A stretch of 64,000 nucleotides of DNA. Origin: CAWFSE01 sp963697565 (lineage in GTDB: Bacteria; Actinomycetota; Actinomycetes; CAVWCF01). This document shows, one piece after another, positions 1 to 8,205 of this stretch; the first letter of the stretch is position 1; every line of letters begins with the position of its first letter. A program made the translations under genes and the position numbers. The notes under the pieces were generated by a model. It was not told the origin of the DNA. It did not search any database and saw only the letters and a list, made by a program, of their open reading frames with translations. Location: the NCBI GenBank assembly GCA_963697565.1, contig CAVOOM010000007.1, forward strand, positions 1 to 64,000, written 5' to 3'.

Positions 1-380
1 GCGGACCCGATGAGTTCGGCGACCTGTTGGAGTGGATTCACCGAACGGCGCGCGCAGACCCCGGGCCCCTATTCGAGATGTGGACGGTTGGCCACTTCGG
101 TTTCCCAAGCCCGGCGCCATCGAGCGGAAATATCTACCCGGTCCCATTTCAATGATTGAAATTCTCGGGCGCGCTGCTGAGTATTTCGATCCCGAATGCC
201 ACAATCAGACCAGCACGCACGTTGACGACCGAAAGGACTCCATAATTGCCGCATGGGTTCGCCATTTCGATGTCCGATGGAAGTATTACCAGGCGCCCGG
301 ACCATGGCCGCCCGCTTGAGGTCTACAATACCGACCTGGCGCGCATCGCAACGGCCGTGCTAAACCCGCCCGCGAAGTGA
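1..380 (+). CDS. Hypothetical protein, 5'-partial, two frameshifts
   Basis: A plausible coding stretch enters from the left edge in frame 3 (PDEFGDLLEWIHRTARADPG...). It appears to move to frame 2 near 150 (IEILGRAAEYFDPECHN...) and back to frame 3 near 300 (GRPLEVYNTDLARIATAV), ending at TGA 378-380. No family was recognised. The stop overlaps a GTG start at 377, the same stop-start coupling used by the downstream genes of this module, which supports the end point. The two shifts are inferred from protein-like composition only, so the internal reading is uncertain. It probably belongs to the mobile replication module that fills the first 3.7 kb. Confidence 0.4.
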
Positions 381-487
381 CCCGAGAGGCCGTGCCCGCG
401 CAAGGTCGCGCGCCCAAGACTGACCGGAACTATTCGCCAAAAACTTTCCGCCGGATAGTTCCGGCGGACGTTTTCAAGCGCGCGTAA
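377..487 (+). CDS. Small hypothetical protein of the replication module
   Basis: A 36-residue reading frame starts at GTG 377, overlapping the preceding TGA in a GTGA junction, and ends at TAA 485-487. The product is basic (contains TDRNYSPKTFRRIVPADV) with no recognised domain. Length and composition alone would not justify a call. The case rests on the overlap and on its place just upstream of the AlpA/Xis-like gene. It could be a chance reading frame. Confidence 0.3.
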   Translation: MTREAVPAQGRAPKTDRNYSPKTFRRIVPADVFKRA

Positions 488-525
488 CTTTGCCCTGCGT
501 CGTAATAATCGCAAAGGCAAACCAA

Positions 526-742
526 ATGGCGAACCCAATCGCAACCATGCCGCCCCCGTTGGGGCCCTTCTCAATGAGATTCAGGCCGCCGAACGGCTGA
601 ACGTCTCGCCCGCACCCTTCAAGCTTGGCGCGTTCGTGGTGGCGGCCCGGGTTTCGTGAAACTTGGGGCCGCCGTCAGGTATCGGCCGACCGACCTGGAC
701 ACCTTTATCGACGGCGCGGCCCGGCGCAACACCGCCGCATAG
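526..742 (+). CDS. AlpA/excisionase-type HTH protein, two frameshifts
   Basis: Reconstructing the frame gives about 72 residues ending in a classic AlpA/Xis (MerR-like winged helix) pattern: AERLNVSPRTLQAWRVRGG, then FVKLGAAVRYRPTDLDTFID. Reading it needs one missing C near 567 (run of C after GGGG) and one near 611 (TCGCCCGC). Both lie in homopolymers, so sequencing error is likely. ATG 526 follows an AAAGG-like ribosome site. Proteins of this family bind att or regulatory sites of prophages and integrative elements, as excisionase or as activator of integrase or replication genes. It lies 10 bp upstream of the initiator gene, probably in one operon. Confidence 0.65.
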
Positions 743-752
743 GGGCGCCAAG

Positions 753-1574
753 ATGAGCGGCTACATGAGTCGGCCGCGTGCTGTGGGCGGACCTGCCGAT
801 GCATTTAAAGCTGACGGCCGTCATTCTGGCCGACTGCGCCGACGATTCCGGATTGCTTTCCCGGGGTCGCGCGCATTGCAACGCAGCTAGGCCAAGGCAA
901 GCGCCAGGTTCTCTACAACATCGCCGCGCTTCGGGAAAGGGGCATCCTAACGACTCATGCCCGCGGGAAACCTGGAGGGGGGCGAAGCTCCAACGCGTAC
1001 CAGTTCGACCTTGACCGATTGCCACACCCGCCCCCGAAAGCAAAGGTGCAACCCATTGCACCTATAAAGGGGCAACCCATTGCACCTTTGGACGGGCAAA
1101 GGTGCAACCCATTGCACGATCAAAGGTGCAATCAAGGGGGGGCAAAGGTGCAATCCAGCGCAGAAAAAGCGCCGCAACCCGTTGAACCGGGTAACGAATC
1201 CAGACGTATCCGTCAGATAGAACCATCAGAAGGAACAGGAGTACGCGCCGACAAAAAACGTCGGCCGCGTGCGACGCCTGTTTGTTGTCCTTCGGACTGG
1301 CAACCGGACGCGAAAACCCGGGCATGGATCGAGGCCTTCGGGGTGCCCTTCGACACCGCAAAGCCGGCCGTTGCCGAGTTCGTCGGTTACTGGTCCGAGC
1401 GCACGACGAAGCGCGCCGACTGGCAACAAACCTTCCGGCGCAACGGCAAGGTCGAGGCCACCACTGATTCGCCTGCGCGACGCCGCCAACCCCGGCCCGA
1501 GCTTCCGGCGCAACCAACCGCCCGAGCGGCCCGAGCCCGTCGGGGCCGCTTATCGGCCGCTGGACCTGCCATGA
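753..1574 (+). CDS. Phage/plasmid-type replication initiator, winged helix, contains iterons
   Basis: About 274 residues once frameshifts near 778, 857 and 1450 are repaired. The N-terminal half reads as the winged-helix domain of phage replisome organisers (VLWADLPMHLKLTAVILAD, then VARIATQLGQGKRQVLYNIA and LRERGILTTHARGKPGGGRS). A low-complexity linker is coded by the iterons at 1040-1155. The C-terminal part has the pattern 'DWQPD...FGVPF...FVGYW...ADWQQTFRRN' common in such initiators. It is followed by dnaB with an ATGA overlap at 1571-1574, so the pair probably forms an initiator/helicase-loading module. The family is widespread in prophages and satellites of several phyla. The name is by pattern, not by alignment. 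Confidence 0.6.
1040..1155 (+). repeat. Iteron array inside initiator gene, candidate replication origin
   Basis: Five direct repeats of a GCAAAGGTGCAA core begin near 1040, 1066, 1096, 1120 and 1142. The first three extend to the dyad GGTGCAACCCATTGCACC or a close variant, a 7-bp inverted repeat (GGTGCAA/TTGCACC) around CCCA; the last two keep only the left half. The repeats encode the recurring 'KVQPIAP / RCNPLH' linker. Iterons inside the initiator reading frame are known from lambda O and related phage replication genes, so I infer that this is the origin bound by the protein encoded around it. Confidence 0.7.
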
Positions 1575-2910
1575 ACGCCAGCGACCTGCCGAGCGGCCCA
1601 AGCTCGCCGCGTTCCGAGGCGGCCCTGATCGGGGGGCTGATGCTGGACAACGCGCCGATGGGACGACATCGCCGACGTGGTGACGGCTGGCGACTTCCAC
1701 GGGGGCGAGCATCGGGTTCTGTTCGCCACCCTCGCGGAGCTGGCCGGCGAGGGCAAGCCGTTCGACGTGGTGACCGTCGCCGAGACGACTGGAGCGCACC
1801 GGCAAGCTCGAATCCGCCGGCGGGCTCGCCTACCTGGGGCAGGTTGCGGACGGGGCGCCCACCGCCGCCAACGCCGAGACCTACGCCCGCACGGTTCGCG
1901 ACCTGGCCACCCTGCGACGCCTGGCCCGTGCCTGTGGCGATGGGCTCGCCTTGGTTCACGCGTCGGGGCGACGCGACCCCGCTGCCGTCGCTGCGGAAAT
2001 CGAGGCCGCCATTTTCGGCGCCGTGGCGCACAGGGGCGATGCGGGGCTCAAAGCGACATCGGCGCTTGTCCCTATGGCCCTGGCCGACCTGGACCGGCGC
2101 AGCGCCTCAGACGGCGGCCTAGCGGGACTGACGACGGGGCTAGCTGACCTGGACCGGGGGCTGTCCGGTTTGGAGCCCGGGCAACTGGTCCTGATCGGCG
2201 CGCGCCCCGCCATCGGCAAAAGCGCGCTGGCGATGGGCTTTGCCCTGAACGCGGCCGTTCGCGAGGGGCGCCCTGTGGCGTTCTTCACGCTGGAGATGAG
2301 CGCCCCGGAAACCATGCAACGCGCCATCGCCAGCCTGGGGGCCATTCCGCTGCACCGCCTGCGCAGCGCCCGCCTGGACGCTGACCAATGGGGGGCTGTG
2401 AACCGCACGAGCGCCAGACTCGCCGCTGCGCCCTTGCACGTGGACGACTCGGGCGGGCTGACCTGCCCCGAGCTTCGCGCCCGCTGCCGGCGATTGAAGC
2501 GCCAGACCGGGGACCTGGCCCTAGTTGTGGTGGACTACCTGCAACTGATGGGCGGGGATTCGAAGGCGGAAACGCGAACCCTGGAGCTGGGGAACATCAC
2601 CCGGCAATTGAAGATCCTCGCCAAAGAGATCGGCGCGCCCGTGGTCGCATTGTCGCAGTTGAACCGCGGGCTCGAAAACCGCTCGAATCGGCGCCCGATG
2701 CTTTCCGACCTGCGGGAATCCGGCAACCTAGAACAAGACGCCGACGTGGTTCTGCTGCTCTATCGCGACGAGGCTTACAACGAATCCACGAGCGACAGGG
2801 GCACGGCGGAAATCATCATTGCCAAACAGCGCAACGGCCCAGTCGGAACCGTGCGCGTGGCGTTCCGTGGCGAATTCGCCCGGTTCGACAATCTGGCGTT
2901 TCCCAGATGA
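1571..2910 (+). CDS. dnaB: Replicative DNA helicase DnaB (phage/plasmid copy)
   Basis: About 446 residues, normal for DnaB, after repairing frameshifts near 1661 and 1788. The N-terminal domain has SEAALIGGLMLDN and DVVTAGDFHGGEHRVLF. The RecA-like domain has a Walker A (GARPAIGKSA), a Walker B region (LALVVVDYLQLM) and the conserved SQLNRGLENR...DLRESGNLEQDADVVLLL block. The product is a hexameric 5'-3' helicase. ATG 1571 overlaps the initiator stop, and its own stop overlaps the next ATG at 2907. A dnaB beside an iteron-bearing initiator and an AlpA-like protein points to a mobile element rather than the chromosomal copy, though only a genome search could show a second dnaB. Confidence 0.85.
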
Positions 2911-3261
2911 GCGCCAAGCGTTGCGCGACCTGTGGCGCTGCGTTCTACGTTGACCCCGGCGACGACTGGAAAACCCTATGCCTTCCATGCTGGAAAAAGA
3001 CAAAGGCCAAGGATTCGGGCGGGGCGCCGTTCTGGACTCCGGCAGATACCAAGCTGCTCCGGTTATCGGCGGAGAATGACGCCCTCGCGGCGGAGGTCGC
3101 GCACCTGCGGGCCGCATTAGCCGAAGCTCGCACCGAGCTTGACCCCGACGCGCTGCGATTGCTGCGCCAACTGTGCCACCCCGACCGGCACAACAATTCG
3201 GCCGCCAGTCAACAAGGCGTCCGCACTCCTCAACAAATTGGCTTCGAGGGCTCGCGCATGA
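2907..3261 (+). CDS. Small zinc-ribbon protein with HPD (J-like) motif
   Basis: About 118 residues with one frameshift near 3209. The N-terminus has a four-cysteine ribbon (CATCG ... LCLPC). A predicted coiled coil follows (LSAENDALAAEVAHLRAAL), then LLRQLCHPDRHNNS and, in the shifted frame, ASALLNKLASRARA. The HPDRH tripeptide followed by a short helix recalls the HPD loop of J-domains, but a complete J-domain is not visible. It is coupled by ATGA overlaps to dnaB upstream and to the next gene. A replication-accessory role is inferred from position only. Confidence 0.55.
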
Positions 3262-3464
3262 ATCTTTCCCGCACATCTAAGCCCGGCGCTGGCGTCGCCG
3301 TTTACTCAAGCGACGGCGGCCCGCTGGTGTTCCTGTCGCCGCACGCCGTCGCACTGCCCGAGTGCGAACAAGCGCACCTGTTGCGCCTAGCGGCCCGGGC
3401 ACTGACGGCTGAGGCGCACCGGCGCGAACGTGCAACGGGTCAGGCCCGGAGGTGGAGACAGTGA
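3258..3464 (+). CDS. Hypothetical protein of replication module
   Basis: 68 residues, ATG 3258 overlapping the preceding TGA (ATGA). The product is basic at its C-terminus (HRRERATGQARRWRQ) and has an uncharacterised central stretch (VAVYSSDGGPLVFLSPHAVA). No family recognised. The stop overlaps the GTG start of the next gene, so it is part of the same translationally coupled operon. Confidence 0.5.
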   Translation: MNLSRTSKPGAGVAVYSSDGGPLVFLSPHAVALPECEQAHLLRLAARALTAEAHRRERATGQARRWRQ

Positions 3465-3763
3465 GCGCCCCCGGCCGCGTCAACTTGATTACCGCATCCG
3501 AGGTCGAGCTTGCAGCCCTCAAGACCCCGATGGGCGACGCCCTGGACCTGCTTAGAACCGCGGTCCTGATCGCCGAGCGCATCGTAGCGGGGCACTACCC
3601 GCCCGACCGCGTTGACTCTGTGACCTGGAGGGCCGCCGATGCTCTGCTGATCCTTCGGGACTACGCCGAACAAACGTGGCCGGGCTCGCCTACCCCGGGG
3701 GCAAACCGACCGACAGGCCGCGGGGCCATGCTGCGCCCGGGGAACAGCCGGTTCACACGATGA
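3461..3763 (+). CDS. Hypothetical protein of replication module
   Basis: 100 residues from GTG 3461, which overlaps the previous stop in a GTGA junction. An upstream ATG at 3452 is also possible. The middle is helical (ALDLLRTAVLIAERIVAG, then AADALLILRDYAEQTW) and the C-terminus is rich in Gly, Pro and Arg. No domain recognised. It is the last intact gene of the module. Its TGA (3761-3763) overlaps an ATG at 3760 that opens a further frame, but that frame is lost where the sequence becomes chromosomal. Confidence 0.5.
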   Translation: MSAPGRVNLITASEVELAALKTPMGDALDLLRTAVLIAERIVAGHYPPDRVDSVTWRAADALLILRDYAEQTWPGSPTPGANRPTGRGAMLRPGNSRFTR

Positions 3764-3800
3764 GCGCCCGACCCTCGCGTTATCCGCGGCGGCGCCAAGA
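3760..3800 (+). other. Junction between mobile replication module and chromosome
   Basis: ATG 3760 begins another overlapping gene (MSARPSRYPRRRQDRP), but recognisable module sequence ends within roughly 15 codons. From about 3790 the reading belongs to a phosphatase that lacks its N-terminal half. No integrase, tRNA or repeat is visible at the join. The exact breakpoint cannot be fixed from one sequence. Confidence 0.55.
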
Positions 3801-4249
3801 CCGCCCGGGTGGCCGAGGCGCTGCCGGCGAGCGCGACGATGCTGGTGACCGGCGACCACGGGATGGTCACGGTGCCGGAGGACGCCCGGGTCGACCTCGA
3901 CGCCGACCCCGCGCTCCGCGAGGGCGTCGTGGCATTGGCCAGCGAGCCGCGGGCTCGGTATGTCCACACCCACCCGGGCGCCGCCGAGGACGTGCGGGCG
4001 GCCTGGGCCGGCACCCTCGGCGATCGCGCATGGGTCGTGCTGCGCGACGAGGCGATCGAGGCCGGGTGGTACGGCCCGGAGGTGGTCGACGCGGTGCGAC
4101 CGCGCCTGGGGGACGTGATCGCGGTGGCCCGGGGCCAGCACGCGCTCGTGTCGCTCGCCGTCGAGCCGTTCGCGCCGCTCCTCAAGGGGATGCACGGCTC
4201 GCTTGAGGCCAGCGACCAGCGCATTCCGCTGCTGTCCGTGAGGGCGTGA
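3764..4249 (+). pseudogene. Alkaline-phosphatase/phosphodiesterase family, C-terminal fragment
   Basis: The frame is open from 3764, but family-like sequence starts near TARVAEALPASATMLVTGDHG. It contains the metal-binding-type TGDHGMV motif and ends with LLKGMHGSLEASDQRIPLL, typical of the C-terminus of nucleotide pyrophosphatase/type I phosphodiesterase relatives. About 155 residues remain where a full member has roughly 370-400, so the N-terminal half with the nucleophile is missing. It lies four bases upstream of the thymidine kinase gene, presumably its original partner. The truncation coincides with the end of the mobile module. It is unlikely to be functional as shown; if the join is an assembly artefact, the real gene may be intact. 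Confidence 0.75.
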
Positions 4250-4253
4250 GCCG

Positions 4254-4946
4254 GTGGCCTCGTTGGTGTTCTTCTCCGGGACCATGGACTCCGGCAAGTC
4301 CACCCTCGCCCTGCAGACCGACCACAACCACGCGGCGCGGGGACTGCGCGGGCTGATCTTCGTGTCCCGCGACCGGGCCGGGTCGGGCCTGCTGTCCAGC
4401 CGGCTGGGCCTGGCCGTGCCCGCCCTCGAGATCGACCCGGACGCCGACGTCTGGCAGCTGGTGGTCGACCGCATGCAGGCCGGGGAGCGGGTGGACTACC
4501 TGATCTGCGACGAGGCGCAGTTCTACTCCCCGGACCAGGTGGACGACCTGGCGCGGATCGTCGACGAGCTCGGCATCGACGTGTACGCGTTCGGGATCAC
4601 GACCGACTTCCGCACCAAGCTGTTTCCCGGCAGCGCCCGCCTGGTGGAGCTCGCCGACCGGGTCGAGGTGCTGCAGGTCCAGACCCTGTGCTGGTGCGGA
4701 GCCCGGGCCACGCACAACGCGCGCACCGTCGACGGCCTGATGGTCACCGAGGGTGAGCAGGTGGTCGTGGGCGACGTGGGGGAGGGCTCGCGTGAGGGCC
4801 CAGCGGGCGAGGGCCGGCACGTCGTGGCGTACGAGGTGCTGTGCCGCTCGCACCACCGGCGCCGCATGACGGCCGCGACGGCCCACGCGGCCGACCTGTC
4901 ACCGGCGACGCTGCCGTTCGGGCCCGACGACCAGCCGCCGGACTAG
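4254..4946 (+). CDS. tdk: Thymidine kinase (type II)
   Basis: 230 residues. Converts thymidine to dTMP with ATP (pyrimidine salvage). The P-loop is SGTMDSGKST (residues 8-17), the catalytic DEAQF lies at 86-90, and the structural zinc ligands are in LCWCGARATH and near LCRSHH. About 20-30 residues longer than E. coli Tdk owing to an acidic/Gly-rich insert (GEGSREGPAGEG) before the last zinc ligand and a C-terminal tail. GTG 4254 is used, four bases after the phosphatase stop, suggesting co-transcription. It converges on sepH, with only 6 bp between the stops. Confidence 0.93.
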   Translation: MASLVFFSGTMDSGKSTLALQTDHNHAARGLRGLIFVSRDRAGSGLLSSRLGLAVPALEIDPDADVWQLVVDRMQAGERVDYLICDEAQFYSPDQVDDLARIVDELGIDVYAFGITTDFRTKLFPGSARLVELADRVEVLQVQTLCWCGARATHNARTVDGLMVTEGEQVVVGDVGEGSREGPAGEGRHVVAYEVLCRSHHRRRMTAATAHAADLSPATLPFGPDDQPPD

Positions 4947-4952
4947 GGCCGG

Positions 4953-5783
4953 TCAGTCCTCGCGCTTCGTGCCGAAGACGATCTCGTCCCAGGAGGGCAC
5001 GCTCGCGCGCTTGCGGCCCTTGGCGGCGGGCCGCTTCGGCGCCGCAGGCTCGGGCTCGGCCTCGGGCGCCGGCTCGGCGGCCTCCTCGGCGGGCGCGGGG
5101 GCCACCGCCTCCGGGCGGACCGGGGTGACAGTCGCCAGGGCCGGCTCGTCGGGGGTCGGGAGGGGCTCCTCCACCGGCTGCTCGGCGGCCTCGGCGCTCT
5201 CGCGGCGGGCGGCGAGGTCGACCACGGGGGAGGACCCCAGCGTCGAGACCCGGCGGGCGTCATCGTCGAGGGGGGACACCGAGCGGGTCGCCGCGTCATA
5301 GCCGAACGTCGCGGTGCGCTCGCGGTCGTCGACGGAGTAGACGAGGACGAGCACCCAGTGGCCGTCCTCGCCCTTCCAGGCGTCCCAGTCGACGGCCTTG
5401 CCCCCGGCGGCGCTCAGCCGCTCGGCCACGATGTCGCCCAGGGAGCCCGCCTCGGCGGCGCCGCGGAGGGCGCTGTCACGCGCCTGCTCGGCGATGTAGA
5501 CCCGCTCGCCGAGCACCGGCTCGGCGAAGCGCTGCACGCGTTCGCGGGACTCGCCGAGGGCGTCGACGACCTCGTCAATGCTCTGTCCGGCCCGGATCCG
5601 GGCCTGGATCTCGCGCGGGGTCACGGAGCCCTCCAAGTGCATCTCAAGCTGCCGGCCCCGATCGCCCCGTACGGCGACGCGGACGCGCTCGTCGAGGGGC
5701 AGGCGGAGTTTGGCCCCGCCGGGGCGTTGCAGCAGCAGCGCCTCGCCGTCCGGCGTGACGCCGATCATCGTGACCTGCTCCAT
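4953..5783 (-). CDS. sepH: SepH, FtsZ-regulating cell-division protein (DUF3071)
   Basis: 276 residues. SepH, characterised in Streptomyces, binds FtsZ and stimulates Z-ring assembly. Here the N-terminal DUF3071 domain begins MEQVTMIGVTPDGEALLLQ. A helix-turn-helix-like segment follows at about residues 50-95 (TPREIQARIRAGQSIDEVVD), then VDWDAWKGEDGHWVL. The C-terminal half is an Ala/Glu/Pro-rich linker ending in a basic patch and SVPSWDEIVFGTKRED, the conserved C-terminal end of the family. ATG 5783 was chosen because upstream codons in that frame overlap the MFS gene region and do not look coding. Confidence 0.9.
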   Translation of the reverse strand: MEQVTMIGVTPDGEALLLQRPGGAKLRLPLDERVRVAVRGDRGRQLEMHLEGSVTPREIQARIRAGQSIDEVVDALGESRERVQRFAEPVLGERVYIAEQARDSALRGAAEAGSLGDIVAERLSAAGGKAVDWDAWKGEDGHWVLVLVYSVDDRERTATFGYDAATRSVSPLDDDARRVSTLGSSPVVDLAARRESAEAAEQPVEEPLPTPDEPALATVTPVRPEAVAPAPAEEAAEPAPEAEPEPAAPKRPAAKGRKRASVPSWDEIVFGTKRED

Positions 5784-5896
5784 CCCGCCCCCTTCGCGTG
5801 GCTGCGCCACCCGGCGCGGTGGGTGGAGCCTACGGCGCGCGGGGGCGAACGGGCAGCATCTCTGCCGACGGGGGGTGCAGGCGAGGCGGCGCGCCG

Positions 5897-7093
5897 TCAG
5901 GCGGCCGTGCCTTCGGCGTGCGCGCGCAGCGTCCGGCCCCAGGTGAGCACGATCGCGGCCGCGAGTCCGCCCGAGACGGTGGCGACCCAAAACGCGCTGC
6001 TCGCCCCGGCCTCGTCGATCACCTGGCCGGCGGCCAGCGCTCCCGCCGACACCCCCAAGGACAGGGCGGTCGAGATCAGCGTGAGCCCCTCGGTGAGCCG
6101 CGCGTCGGGGACGAGCCGCTCGACCAGCGAGAAGCCGACGATCAGGGTCGGGGCGATCGTGGCCCCGGCCAGCAGCACGGCGCCGATCAGCCACGGCGTC
6201 GTGGGGGCGAAGGGGAGCGCGAGGAGGGTCACCGCCATCGCGGCCAACCCGATCCGGAGCTGGCGATCCAGGGGCGCCGTGGGGTGGCGCGCGCCGTACG
6301 TGATCCCGGCGACCATGCTGGCGAAGGCGTAGCTCGCCAGGATCAGCCCAGCCTCGCGGGCGCTGCCCTGCCCGTCGGCGAAGGCGACGGCGGTGACCTC
6401 GACCGAGCCGAACACCCCGCCGAGGCACGCCATCACGAGCATGAGCAGGGGCATGCCCGGGTTGCGGAGCGCGCCCCGCCCCTCAAGCCGGCCGGCGGGC
6501 GCCGGGGGCGGCTCGGTGCCCCGCTGCAGCAGGAACGCCGTGCCGCCCACGGTCACCAGGACCACGGTCGACAGCAGCGCGGGCCCGACCCCGATGGTCA
6601 CCGCCAAGACGGTGACGAGGGGCGGCCCGATCACGAACACCGCCTCGTCGACGACCGACTCGAACGAGAACGCGGTGCGCAGCATCGGCCGGCCGCCGTA
6701 GATCAGCGACCAGCGGGCGCGCACCAGGGCCCCGAAGTTCGGCAGCGAGGCGCCGGTCACCGCGGCCGCCGCGATCAACGCCGCCTGCTGGTCTGCGGTC
6801 GCCGCCCAGACCATCGCCGCCATGGCGACGATGTGCACCGCGAGGAGCGGAAACGCCGCACGCGCCTGTCCGAGCCGGTCGATCCGCCTGGAGAGCAGCG
6901 GCTGGCCGAACGCGGCCGCCAGGATGAACGTGGCGGCGACGCCGCCGGCCACGCCGTACCGGCCGGTCTCGCCCTCGACGAGCAGCACGATGCCGATGCC
7001 GTACATGCTGATCGGCAGCCGCGCGACGAACGCCGCGGCCGAGAACGCCGGCCCGCCGGGCGTGCGGAGCAGCTCGACGTAGGCGTTCGGCAC
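5897..7093 (-). CDS. MFS transporter
   Basis: 398 residues with about 12 hydrophobic segments, the size of a typical major facilitator superfamily permease. The loop after helix 2 reads GQPLLSRRIDRLGQAR, similar to the MFS motif A region (G...DR.GR). Substrate not predictable; the family includes drug and sugar exporters. It is divergent from the ferrochelatase gene with 35 bp between starts, so their promoters overlap. Confidence 0.85.
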   Translation of the reverse strand: MPNAYVELLRTPGGPAFSAAAFVARLPISMYGIGIVLLVEGETGRYGVAGGVAATFILAAAFGQPLLSRRIDRLGQARAAFPLLAVHIVAMAAMVWAATADQQAALIAAAAVTGASLPNFGALVRARWSLIYGGRPMLRTAFSFESVVDEAVFVIGPPLVTVLAVTIGVGPALLSTVVLVTVGGTAFLLQRGTEPPPAPAGRLEGRGALRNPGMPLLMLVMACLGGVFGSVEVTAVAFADGQGSAREAGLILASYAFASMVAGITYGARHPTAPLDRQLRIGLAAMAVTLLALPFAPTTPWLIGAVLLAGATIAPTLIVGFSLVERLVPDARLTEGLTLISTALSLGVSAGALAAGQVIDEAGASSAFWVATVSGGLAAAIVLTWGRTLRAHAEGTAA

Positions 7094-7128
7094 GGCACGA
7101 ACCTATCTGCGCTGACAGGATCGCCCTT

Positions 7129-8205
7129 GTGCGATACGACGCCCTGCTCCTCGCCTCGTTCGGCGGGCCGGAAGGCCCCGACGATGTCGTCCCGTTCTTG
7201 GAGAACGTCACCCGAGGACGCGGCATCCCGCGCGAGCGGCTCGTCGAGGTCGGGGCGCACTACGCGCTCTTCGGCGGCGTGTCCCCGATCAACGCCCAGA
7301 ACCGCGCGCTGCTGGCCGCGCTGCGGCAGGACCTGCCCGCCCACGGGATCGACCTGCCGGTCTACTGGGGCAACCGCAACTGGGGGCCGTACTTCGCCGA
7401 GGCCCTGGCGCAGATGCGTGACGACGGGGTGCGCCGGGCGCTGGTGATCGTCACGAGCGCGTACTCGTCGTGGTCGGGCTGCCGGCAATACCGCGAGAAC
7501 CTCGCGGCGGCGCGGGCGGAGGTGGGCGCGGGGGCCCCCGAGCTGGACAAGGTCCGCGCCTACTTCGACCACCCGGGGTTCGTGGGGCCGTTCATCCGCT
7601 CCACCTTGGCGGCCCTGGCCGGGCTGCCGGAGCCGGCGCGGGACGCGGCGCGCCTCGTCTTCACCACGCACTCGGTGCCCCTGGCGATGGCGGAGTCCAG
7701 CGGACCGCCCGACACCCGGCCCCCCCAGGGCGCGTACGTCGCCCAGCACGAGGCCGTGGCCGCCCTCGTGGCCGAGGGCGTCGCCGCCGCCGAGGGGCGG
7801 GCCCGCCCGTACGACCTCGTCTTCCAGTCGCGCTCAGGCTCCCCGCAGGTGCCGTGGCTCGAGCCGGACATCGTCGACCACCTCGAGGCGCTGGCCGCCG
7901 GGGGTGCGGCGGGGGTCGTCGTCGTCCCGATCGGGTTCGTGAGCGACCACCTCGAGGTCGGGTACGACCTGGACACCCAGGCGCGGGAGGCGGCCGACCG
8001 GCTCGGGCTGCCCTTCGCCCGGGCCGCCACCCCCGGCACGGATCCGGAGTTCGTGGCGATGCTGCGCGAGCTCGTCCTGGAGCGGCTGGCCGACGTGCCC
8101 GCCCGGGCGCTGTCGCCGCTGGGGCCCTGGCCGGATGCCTGCGCCGTGGGCTGCTGCGCCAACCCGCGCGGCGCAGCGCCCGTGATCGCGGGGGCCGGCG
8201 AATGA
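7129..8205 (+). CDS. cpfC: Coproporphyrin ferrochelatase
   Basis: 358 residues. Inserts Fe2+ into coproporphyrin III in the Gram-positive heme route. N-terminus YDALLLASFGGPEGPDDV is typical. The active-site region with His is TTHSVPLAMAES, and the acidic side is SDHLEVGYDLD. Cys118 (SSWSGCRQY) and a C-terminal CAVGCC cluster match the cysteine pattern that binds a [2Fe-2S] cluster in actinobacterial ferrochelatases. Use of coproporphyrin rather than protoporphyrin is inferred from hemQ/chdC in the same window. GTG 7129 is the start. The stop overlaps the suhB ATG (ATGA at 8202-8205). Confidence 0.93.
   Translation: MRYDALLLASFGGPEGPDDVVPFLENVTRGRGIPRERLVEVGAHYALFGGVSPINAQNRALLAALRQDLPAHGIDLPVYWGNRNWGPYFAEALAQMRDDGVRRALVIVTSAYSSWSGCRQYRENLAAARAEVGAGAPELDKVRAYFDHPGFVGPFIRSTLAALAGLPEPARDAARLVFTTHSVPLAMAESSGPPDTRPPQGAYVAQHEAVAALVAEGVAAAEGRARPYDLVFQSRSGSPQVPWLEPDIVDHLEALAAGGAAGVVVVPIGFVSDHLEVGYDLDTQAREAADRLGLPFARAATPGTDPEFVAMLRELVLERLADVPARALSPLGPWPDACAVGCCANPRGAAPVIAGAGE

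Noticed and set aside
2388..3464. Long frame running from inside dnaB through the zinc-ribbon gene
   Set aside because: The first 170 residues are the wrong frame of DnaB; the real gene starts at ATG 2907 with an ATGA overlap.
4953..6428. Extended 491-residue SepH
   Set aside because: The upstream part is antisense-style Arg/Gly/Ala sequence over the MFS gene; ATG 5783 gives the family N-terminus.
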